NCBI GenBank assembly: GCA_946628745.1
Contig: CAMOXA010000118.1
Location: 1-5,121, forward strand
Reading direction: 5' to 3'
From: an uncultured Verrucomicrobiota bacterium
Lineage (GTDB): Bacteria; Verrucomicrobiota; Kiritimatiellia; RFP12; UBA1067
DNA: 5,121 nucleotides
The position numbers and the translations under genes are program-made. The notes under the pieces were generated by a model. That model was given only the letters and a program-made list of their open reading frames with translations. It did no database searches and was not told the DNA's origin. This document shows positions 1 to 4,778 of the stretch, piece by piece (position 1 is the first letter of the stretch; each line of letters begins with the position of its first letter).

Positions 1-1286
1 TTCATCAGCACGATGAACTCGTTGCCGAGAGCCGGCAGAACGTTTCTGATCGCCTGCGGCAGTATGATCCTCAGCATCGTCCTCCAATAGCTCAAGCCAA
101 GCGCGCGCCCGGCCTCCATCTGGCCGGCGTCGATGGATGTGATGCCCGCGCGGATTATCTCGGCCTGGTACGCGCCGGAATTTATGCCGAACGCCAGAAT
201 CGCTATAAGAACCTTCGACTCGACGGATTTGAGGATTATGTAGTACGTTATCAACAGCTGCACGACCATAGGCGTACCGCGTATGATTGTCAGATACACC
301 TTGGCGAGCACGTTCAAAACGGTGAAATGCCCGTACTTGTCGTGGGTGGAGCGCACAACGGCTATCATGAACCCGATCAGAAGGCCGAGCACGATCGCCG
401 CGAGCGCGACCTCAATCGTGACGCCAAGACCTCTGACGAGATACATGCCGCGGCTCGACCCGTCGCCGGATTTCTTTAGAAAGCACAGGTGAAAGTCGTC
501 CTTGAGCGACTGCCAGGCGGTGTCGAACCACGAGCCGCCGGCCGCCGCCGCGGACTCGTCAGGCTTGACTTCCTTTAGGCTGTCGCTCTCGGCCGTGTAG
601 TCCGCCACCCATTTGTCGAGCCGCCCGTCGGCTTTGACTTCGGCAATGACCGCGTTGACGGCGGCGAGCAGGTCGGCGCGCCCCTTCGCGACGGCGACGG
701 CGTAGGATTCCGACGACAGAAACGGCGACAGCGCCAGTTCTCTCTCGCCCTTGACGCAGTTCTTGGCCGGGTCGATGTCGGCGATGACAAACGCGCAGCG
801 TCCCGACATCATGGCCGCGCACGCCTCTGCCGTAGTCTTGTAGCGCTCGGGCTCCTGCTTGATCTCCTCCAGCACGTACGTGTCGCTGGTAGTCCCCGAC
901 TGGACGCCGATCTTGCGGCCCTTCAGCTGCTCGACGCCTGTGAACGGCTCCGCCTTCCTGTAGATGACGACTATGCCGGTCGTCACATACGGTTCGGAGA
1001 AGTCGACGTTCCTCTTGCGGTCCTCGGTGACGGTGATGCCAGCCGCCGCGAGATCGGCCTTGCCGGAGAGGACAGCCGGTATGACCGAGTCGAAATCCAT
1101 ATTCTCGACCCGGAACTCTGCCCCCAGCCTGTCGGCCACCGCTTTGCATATTTCGACATCTATGCCGACTATCTGCTGTCCGCGCAGAAACTCGTACGGC
1201 GGGAATGTCGCCTCGGTCGCCATTGTCAAGGCGTTGGCGCCGGACGCCAACGCCAAGGCGGCCCCGAAAAACAGTCGTTTGACCAT
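1..1286 (-). CDS. Amino-acid ABC transporter, solute-binding domain fused to permease (3' end outside window)
   Basis: This protein would capture a polar amino acid in the periplasm and pass it through its own membrane domain. Residues 1-19 form a signal peptide (MVKRLF, hydrophobic stretch, then SGANA) without a lipobox. Residues about 20-235 are a family 3 solute-binding domain (FPPYEF at 28-33, GIDVEI at 41-46, TEDRKRNVDFS at 87-97, GTTS at 131-134, DIDPAKN at 170-176). By analogy with HisJ/GlnH, R90, T132/T133 and D172 should hold the ligand's carboxylate and amino groups. A linker rich in Ala/Gly/Ser (about 240-280) leads to a HisM/GlnP-type permease with TIEVAL at 290-295, an RGTP motif, and the EAA loop at 390-410 (MEAGRALG, then ILPQ). 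The frame is still open at M428, so roughly 30-40 residues are missing. I chose ATG 1286 because AGGG lies 5 nt upstream; ATG 1304 is in frame but has no Shine-Dalgarno sequence and sits in a hairpin stem. Binding-protein/permease fusions are known (GlnPQ of lactococci). The ligand is not determined, and the ATPase gene is not in view. Confidence 0.93.
   Translation of the reverse strand, partial: MVKRLFFGAALALASGANALTMATEATFPPYEFLRGQQIVGIDVEICKAVADRLGAEFRVENMDFDSVIPAVLSGKADLAAAGITVTEDRKRNVDFSEPYVTTGIVVIYRKAEPFTGVEQLKGRKIGVQSGTTSDTYVLEEIKQEPERYKTTAEACAAMMSGRCAFVIADIDPAKNCVKGERELALSPFLSSESYAVAVAKGRADLLAAVNAVIAEVKADGRLDKWVADYTAESDSLKEVKPDESAAAAGGSWFDTAWQSLKDDFHLCFLKKSGDGSSRGMYLVRGLGVTIEVALAAIVLGLLIGFMIAVVRSTHDKYGHFTVLNVLAKVYLTIIRGTPMVVQLLITYYIILKSVESKVLIAILAFGINSGAYQAEIIRAGITSIDAGQMEAGRALGLSYWRTMLRIILPQAIRNVLPALGNEFIVLM
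1180..1217. repeat. 38-nt perfect direct repeat, copy 1 (binding domain of the fusion gene)
   Basis: These 38 bases are identical to 1946-1983. They code for the N-terminal part of the binding domain around FPPYEFLRGQ in the fusion gene. Other shared tracts run through the two genes, for example TTCTTGGCCGGGTCGATGTC near 759 and 1528. The repeat is the most conserved piece of a tandem gene duplication. Confidence 0.9.
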
Positions 1287-1298
1287 GCTCACCCTGTT

Positions 1299-1328
1299 GC
1301 GCATTGAAACCGTTCGCGGCATATGCGC
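1299..1328 (-). promoter_or_regulatory. Intercistronic stem-loop between the two transporter genes
   Basis: In the 43-nt gap between the binding-protein gene and the fusion gene, the transcript reads GCGCAT, then 18 nt, then ATGCGC, a perfect 6-bp outer stem. Inside it, CCG-CGAA-CGG forms a small inner hairpin. There is no T-run after it, so it is not an intrinsic terminator. By analogy with hairpins in other ABC uptake operons, it could shield the upstream binding-protein message from 3' exonucleases and raise its level over the permease. It also covers the alternative ATG at 1304. The pairing is seen in the sequence; the function is inferred. Confidence 0.4.
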
Positions 1329-1329
1329 T

Positions 1330-2076
1330 TTAGTCGTCCTTCAGGCTGTCGCTTTCGGCCGTGTAGTCTGCGATCCACTTCGCGAGCCGGCCGTCGGCCT
1401 TCGCTTCCGCAATCGTTTCGTTGATGGCCTTGAGCAATTCCGGCCTGCCCTTTCTGATGGCGACGGCGTACTCCTCGCTCGTGATGAAGTCCGAAATCGC
1501 CAGGTCGCTCTCGCCCTTGATGCAGTTCTTGGCCGGGTCGATGTCGGCTATCACGAAATCGACGCGTCCCGCCTTGAGCGCGGCGACGGCTTCGGACGGC
1601 GAACGGCTGCGTTCCGGCTCCTGTCCGAGCTTTTCCAGCACGTACGTCTCGCTGGTGGTGCCGCCCTGGACGCCGATTTTCTTGCCCTTCATCCAGTCGA
1701 CCCCGGCGAACCCATCCGCCTTCTTGTACACGACGACGATGCCTGTCTTGACGTAAGGATCGGAGAAGTCGACGTTCTTCTTGCGGTCTTCGGTTATCGT
1801 TATGCCCGCCGCCGCGAGATCGGCCTTGCCGGAAATCACCGCCGGAATCACGGAATCGAAGTCGACCGTCTCGGCCGAGAAGTTTTTGCCGAGTTTCTTC
1901 GCCACTGCGCGGCATATCTCGACATCTATGCCTACTATTTCCTGCCCGCGCAGAAACTCGTACGGCGGGAATGTCGCCTCGGTTATCATCTTCAACGTGT
2001 CTTCGCTGCTGTTCGAGCATCCCGACAGACACAAGGCGGCAAGTGCCGCGGCCGATATGGTTTTGACTATTTTCAT
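1330..2076 (-). CDS. Polar amino-acid ABC transporter solute-binding lipoprotein
   Basis: This 248-residue protein is a periplasmic binding protein of family 3 (SBP_bac_3), anchored by lipid. It starts with MKIVKT, a hydrophobic stretch and a lipobox L-S-G-C with Cys20 as the lipidation site, followed by a short SNSSED tether. The binding fold spans about 28-240. It carries FPPYEF, GIDVEI, TEDRKKNVDFS (R98, expected to contact the ligand carboxylate), GTTSETY (T140/T141) and DIDPAKN (D180). The start is ATG 2076: GGAG lies 9 nt upstream and the signal peptide begins there. The frame stays open to a GTG at 2130, but that codon falls at the predicted transcription start and would add 18 hydrophilic residues before the signal peptide. 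It is the first gene of the operon, with the fusion gene 43 bp downstream. Its domain is about 70% identical by eye to the fused one, with no gaps, and it ends at the equivalent point (ESDSLKDD). It may deliver ligand to the same permease or widen its substrate range; that is inference. Confidence 0.93.
   Translation of the reverse strand: MKIVKTISAAALAALCLSGCSNSSEDTLKMITEATFPPYEFLRGQEIVGIDVEICRAVAKKLGKNFSAETVDFDSVIPAVISGKADLAAAGITITEDRKKNVDFSDPYVKTGIVVVYKKADGFAGVDWMKGKKIGVQGGTTSETYVLEKLGQEPERSRSPSEAVAALKAGRVDFVIADIDPAKNCIKGESDLAISDFITSEEYAVAIRKGRPELLKAINETIAEAKADGRLAKWIADYTAESDSLKDD
1946..1983. repeat. 38-nt perfect direct repeat, copy 2 (lipoprotein gene)
   Basis: This is identical to 1180-1217, at a distance of 766 bp. 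It encodes the corresponding binding-domain segment in the lipoprotein gene. Homologous recombination between the two copies could delete or exchange the intervening DNA. Confidence 0.9.
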
Positions 2077-2082
2077 CTTTGA

Positions 2083-2111
2083 TTGCTCCGTTCTTTCTAC
2101 GTTGCTCCGTT
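2083..2111 (-). repeat. Twin AACGGAGCAA repeat in the 5' leader of the binding-protein gene
   Basis: The 10-nt sequence AACGGAGCAA occurs twice in the leader, at 2111-2102 and at 2092-2083 (read on the minus strand), 19 nt apart. Each copy contains GGAG. The copy nearer the gene is correctly spaced to serve as the Shine-Dalgarno sequence of ATG 2076. The distal copy could be a standby ribosome site or just a short chance duplication. Confidence 0.5.
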
Positions 2112-2137
2112 GGTTCTTCGTTGGAATCACGACGCGT

Positions 2138-2165
2138 ATTATACCATAAAATCCGTCAGGTGCAA
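2138..2165 (-). promoter_or_regulatory. Extended -10 promoter of the amino-acid transporter operon
   Basis: On the minus strand there is TTGCAC (2165-2160), a 16-bp spacer, and TATAAT (2143-2138) preceded by TGG, giving an extended -10 element TGnTATAAT. Transcription should start near 2130-2132, giving a leader of about 55 nt before ATG 2076. The -35 box lies in the last codons of the HD-domain gene (Leu-Cys-Thr before TGA), so this operon has its own promoter despite a close upstream gene. The -35 matches the consensus only at TTG; the extended -10 probably compensates. Confidence 0.72.
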
Positions 2166-2923
2166 AGGCGCCTGTCGGCGATGTCGCACAACTCGTCCAC
2201 GGCGGGGTCGTCCGTGAGCTGGCGGATGAAATCCCGCCGGAAAGCGAGATGCCCGCGCTCTGCGCATATTCTGCGCGACGTCTTGAACTCCAGGCCGGAT
2301 ATCATCCACCCTACCTGTACGAGCACGAAGTCGGCTAGACATGTTATGTCCTGGTACGAGACTGGCGCCCCTGCGCGGATGCACCTGACGACCGTTGGGT
2401 TCGGCCTCGCCTCGGTCTTCAGGTTCCAGAACGCGCGCGAATCGTTCCGCCAGTCCGTGTTCCTGACTTGCTCCTCCAGCACCCGGAATATGTCGAGCTT
2501 GTCGGCGTCCCTGACGGTCTTCGACACCGCGAGCGTCAGCTCGTCCATGTCCGCGGCGGGTATGTCGCGGCGGTTGTGGACGAGGACCGCGGTGAGAATC
2601 GCCTCGCGGTCGGTCCAGCCGTCAAGCCACCCCTTTTCCTTCACGATGTCGTGAGAGAAAACGGCGTGGTCCACAGAGTCCGAGTCTCGAAAGGTGTTGT
2701 ATCTTTTCAACTGCTCGTACCGGCCCGTGTCGTGCAGGAGCGCCGCCGCTTCGCACGCCGTCCGCGTCCGTTCGTCGAAATGTTCGCCCTCTGCGATTTT
2801 ACGGGCCGCCGCGACGACCATCATCGTGTGGGTGAGCTTAAGCTGCATCATCTCGGGCAGTCGGCCGTCCGGCTCTTTGAACGTGTCGACATATTCCATG
2901 TACCTCGCCCGCAGTTTTTCCAT
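2156..2923 (-). CDS. HD-domain metal-dependent phosphohydrolase
   Basis: This 255-residue soluble protein has the metal-binding signature of the HD superfamily: H32 (KLTHTMMV), H64-D65 (ALLHDTGRYEQ), H86 (SVDHAVF), H116 (LVHNRR) and D141 (VRDADKLDI). The DTGR and DADKLDI blocks are typical of stand-alone bacterial HD hydrolases. Family members cleave phosphate esters or nucleotides; the substrate here cannot be read from the sequence. There is no signal peptide or membrane segment, so it should be cytoplasmic. The remaining part (about 150-255) I do not recognise as a separate domain. ATG 2923 has a consensus AGGAGG 6 nt upstream. The gene begins 16 bp after the porin gene's stop and has no promoter of its own in that gap, so it is probably co-transcribed with the porin. 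I see no terminator behind it. The next operon's promoter overlaps its final codons. Confidence 0.9.
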   Translation of the reverse strand: MEKLRARYMEYVDTFKEPDGRLPEMMQLKLTHTMMVVAAARKIAEGEHFDERTRTACEAAALLHDTGRYEQLKRYNTFRDSDSVDHAVFSHDIVKEKGWLDGWTDREAILTAVLVHNRRDIPAADMDELTLAVSKTVRDADKLDIFRVLEEQVRNTDWRNDSRAFWNLKTEARPNPTVVRCIRAGAPVSYQDITCLADFVLVQVGWMISGLEFKTSRRICAERGHLAFRRDFIRQLTDDPAVDELCDIADRRLCT

Positions 2924-2939
2924 CGGCTCCCTCCTGGCG

Positions 2940-4343
2940 CTAGAACGTAAATTCGACCTGCCAGCGCAAGAACCATGCCGGCTTGTCCGTGGCGAAATAG
3001 TCGCCGGGGTTGAACAGCTCGGCGTAGACGTGCCCGAATATCTCGAAACGCTCGCCTTGCGATTTGTCGGCGACGAGAATCGGGAAGTCGTACCTCAGCT
3101 GGCTCAGCATCCCTTTGAAATGGCCGTCGTCGCCGCCGAGCCCGTCGTCGACCGCCGCGAACATAGGTCCCGCCGCGGCGGACACTCTGTGGTGCGGCCC
3201 CAGCTCAACGCCGCCCTTCATGTTGAGGAACATCATGTTGCTCCACCATGCCATCCCGTAATGGGTGCCGTACAGGAATATCTCGGAATCGTTGACTCCG
3301 CGCGACCACATCGGGTCCCACGCATGGTGGCCGCCGTCTTCCTTCGCCGCGTCTTTGTCGCCGCTCATGAAGTGGACCCCCGCGCTGGCGAAGGGCTTGA
3401 ACTGGCTGTCGGTTTTCCGCTTCCAGTTTACGCCGGCGTACGAACTCCAGCCGCTCAGCCAGTCGCCGTTCGAGTTCTTGCCTACCTGCCCCATCGCCTC
3501 TAACTGCAGCGAAAGTTCGTCCGTGAGCTGCGGCATGAGCTTGATGCCCAGAAGCTCTCGCCTCGTCGCCGGGTGCTTCTCGCCGCCGCGGCGGAAAGCG
3601 TCCGTTCTTTTCTGCATGAAGAACACCTGGTACGGCAGCCATTTCACGGCACCCTCGCGATGGGTCCATATGGCGCCCCAGCCCCAGTCGTCCATGTCCG
3701 GCTCGGCTCCGCCGCCGAATCCCGACAGCGAACGGTGGTGACCGCGGCGCGTTCCCCAGCGAAGCGGATTGTCATCCCAGTTGTGGAGCGCGAAGAAGTC
3801 GAGCTTCCTGTCGGCGCCGTCCTCCTCGAATCTGTCGAACGTGAAAGCGATGCGCGCCATGTCGGTATACACCGTTCTGGAACCGTCGCCCGGCGTTCCG
3901 TCGACAAACACATGGTCCAGCCCGTAAAGGTTGTACATATCCTGCCGTCCGATGTTGAAATACACGAGCCCGTCCCAAAGGTCCTTCGCTTCAAGATAGA
4001 GGTTGTCGACAATCAACTCGTCGGGAAAGGTTGTCTTGTGGTTTTTCGGGCGTACGTTCCACCTGAACTCGTCGGTGAGCCGGGCGAAGAGCCGCCAGTG
4101 CTCGTCGGGCTTAAGCTCGCCCCACGCCCTGACGCGGTAGCGCATATGGTTGCGATAAGGCCCTTCGGCCGCACGCTGGAGCATGCCGCCGCCAGGCAGC
4201 CCGGGCACGTTCTCCATAAACTCCTGGCGTATCCGCAGATCCGCGCCGAAGTTCACTACTTTGTCGATGAAAAATCCCTGTGCTGCACAATGACCGGTAA
4301 GGACAAGCGCAACACCCGCCACCACTGCTGTTTTCATGTTCAT
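2940..4343 (-). CDS. Outer-membrane beta-barrel porin, alginate-export (AlgE-like) family
   Basis: This 467-residue protein is exported and inserted in the outer membrane. Residues 1-22 form a signal peptide (MNMKTAVVAG, hydrophobic core, GHCAA-Q; the Cys is not in a proper lipobox). The rest is rich in alternating hydrophobic and aromatic strands, and the last residues are WQVEFTF, with the terminal Phe used as a barrel-assembly signal. Recognisable blocks are MRYRVRAWGELKPDEHWRLF near 67-86, DELIVDNLYLEAKDL followed by NIGRQDMYNLYG, and MSGDKD at 326-331 leading to a WDPMWSRG block. These fit the alginate-export porin family, where the barrel passes anionic sugar polymers or other small solutes. 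The actual substrate is unknown, since many homologues have no link with alginate. ATG 4343 is preferred because it lies 7 nt after a TATAAT box; ATG 4337 is the alternative. Neither has a Shine-Dalgarno sequence. It is the first gene of a likely two-gene operon with the HD-domain gene. Confidence 0.85.
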   Translation of the reverse strand: MNMKTAVVAGVALVLTGHCAAQGFFIDKVVNFGADLRIRQEFMENVPGLPGGGMLQRAAEGPYRNHMRYRVRAWGELKPDEHWRLFARLTDEFRWNVRPKNHKTTFPDELIVDNLYLEAKDLWDGLVYFNIGRQDMYNLYGLDHVFVDGTPGDGSRTVYTDMARIAFTFDRFEEDGADRKLDFFALHNWDDNPLRWGTRRGHHRSLSGFGGGAEPDMDDWGWGAIWTHREGAVKWLPYQVFFMQKRTDAFRRGGEKHPATRRELLGIKLMPQLTDELSLQLEAMGQVGKNSNGDWLSGWSSYAGVNWKRKTDSQFKPFASAGVHFMSGDKDAAKEDGGHHAWDPMWSRGVNDSEIFLYGTHYGMAWWSNMMFLNMKGGVELGPHHRVSAAAGPMFAAVDDGLGGDDGHFKGMLSQLRYDFPILVADKSQGERFEIFGHVYAELFNPGDYFATDKPAWFLRWQVEFTF

Positions 4344-4350
4344 GGCGCGA

Positions 4351-4380
4351 ATTATACCAGAATTTTCGCCGCGCCGTCAA
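4351..4380 (-). promoter_or_regulatory. Extended -10 promoter of the porin gene
   Basis: Read on the minus strand: TTGACG (4380-4375, five of six consensus bases), an 18-bp spacer, then TGG-TATAAT (4359-4351). This is the strongest promoter-like sequence in the window. Only seven bases (TCGCGCC) separate the -10 box from ATG 4343, so the expected first transcribed base is at or within a base or two of the start codon. The TGGTATAAT block is the same as in the transporter promoter at 2138-2146. Confidence 0.78.
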
Positions 4381-4532
4381 TCGCAAACCGCATAGTTTTT
4401 AGTCTTCTCGTCCCTCTACATATACAAACGGATTTGACCGAAAAACATGTCAGACTTTTTCACCTTTTTATATTGGGCGATTTTTATCCTATTGCCCTAT
4501 ATTCCCGCTGTTTATCCATCATTATCATCACT
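4381..4532. other. AT-rich intergenic region without a recognisable gene
   Basis: This stretch lies between the porin promoter and the truncated reading frame. Positions 4441-4530 are only about one third G+C, well below the flanking genes. An imperfect inverted repeat (TATAGGGC and GCCC-AA-TATA, about 4474-4503) could form a weak stem, but no T-run follows it in either direction, so I do not call a terminator. The 12-mer CCGAAAAACATG occurs at 4438-4449 and again at 4551-4562. A short + strand frame starting at 4447 has no Shine-Dalgarno sequence and no protein-like pattern I recognise. The region looks like non-coding or decayed DNA. Confidence 0.5.
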
Positions 4533-4778
4533 TCACGACTGTCCAATCAGCCGAAAAACATGCGAATCGATGTTCATTGGTACGCCGACAATCGCCGCAA
4601 ACCCCTCCTCCGTCAGCCGCCATACCAGTACATCCACACTCGCCTCCAAACCACGATAACTCCACAAATCACCACCAATTCCCGCCAAAACCGCAACCTC
4701 CCCAAGGGTCCCTCCCCATCAATCGAAATACGCCTTGACCGCCGACAGCGTGTTCCTCTGGTAGTTCGTCAATGTCAT
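4533..4778 (-). pseudogene. Truncated or decayed gene, N-terminus resembling type III restriction/DEAD-box helicase proteins
   Basis: ATG 4778 overlaps the stop of the upstream nuclease gene in an ATGA arrangement and has GGAGG 7 nt upstream (4790-4786), so it is a convincing, translationally coupled start. It encodes MTLTNYQRNTLSAVKAYFD and then meets TGA at 4721-4719. The pattern M-x-L-x-x-Y-Q-x-x-x-L-x-x-x-x-x-Y-F is how many Res-type helicase/nuclease proteins of type III restriction systems begin; those proteins usually exceed 800 residues, so nearly all of it is missing. Behind the TGA the same frame is open for 61 codons (WGGTLGEV to FRLIGQS) and ends at 4533. That part looks protein-like but does not resemble the continuation of Res. 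The likely explanation is a deletion junction near 4720. A real short peptide is possible but less likely. The family assignment rests on 19 residues only. Confidence 0.45.
4551..4562. repeat. 12-nt direct repeat CCGAAAAACATG (second copy; first at 4438-4449)
   Basis: This is a perfect 12-mer shared with 4438-4449, 113 bp apart, flanking the AT-rich block. It could be a trace of a deletion or insertion event, or chance in AT-rich DNA. No other evidence of a mobile element is visible. Confidence 0.3.

Noticed and set aside
1302..1304. ATG 1304 as start of the fusion gene
   Set aside because: It has no Shine-Dalgarno sequence and lies in the hairpin stem; ATG 1286 has AGGG at 5 nt and gives a normal signal peptide.
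964..2082. A + strand reading frame open for 372 codons
   Set aside because: It is antisense to both transporter genes, which have clear family motifs, signal peptides and ribosome sites on the other strand. Long antisense frames are expected with strong G/C third-position bias.
2076..2130. GTG 2130 as start of the lipoprotein gene (18 extra residues)
   Set aside because: The predicted transcription start is at about the same base, the added residues are hydrophilic and would precede a complete signal peptide, and ATG 2076 has its own GGAG.
2156..2172. AGGCGC/GCACCT hairpin as terminator of the HD gene
   Set aside because: One mismatch in a 6-bp stem on the transcribed strand and no T-run. 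The bases are explained by codons and the -35 box.
4474..4503. Inverted repeat as an intrinsic terminator
   Set aside because: The stem is short and bulged, and no T-run follows in either direction.
4447..4659. A 70-codon + strand frame with a hydrophobic N-terminus
   Set aside because: No ribosome site, it starts in AT-rich DNA where hydrophobic codons are expected, and it becomes Ser/Thr/Pro-rich opposite the truncated frame.
4719..4721. In-frame TGA read as selenocysteine or tryptophan
   Set aside because: The other genes use TGG for Trp and TGA as a true stop (HD gene, nuclease gene). I see no convincing selenocysteine insertion hairpin just after it, and the following residues do not continue the Res family.
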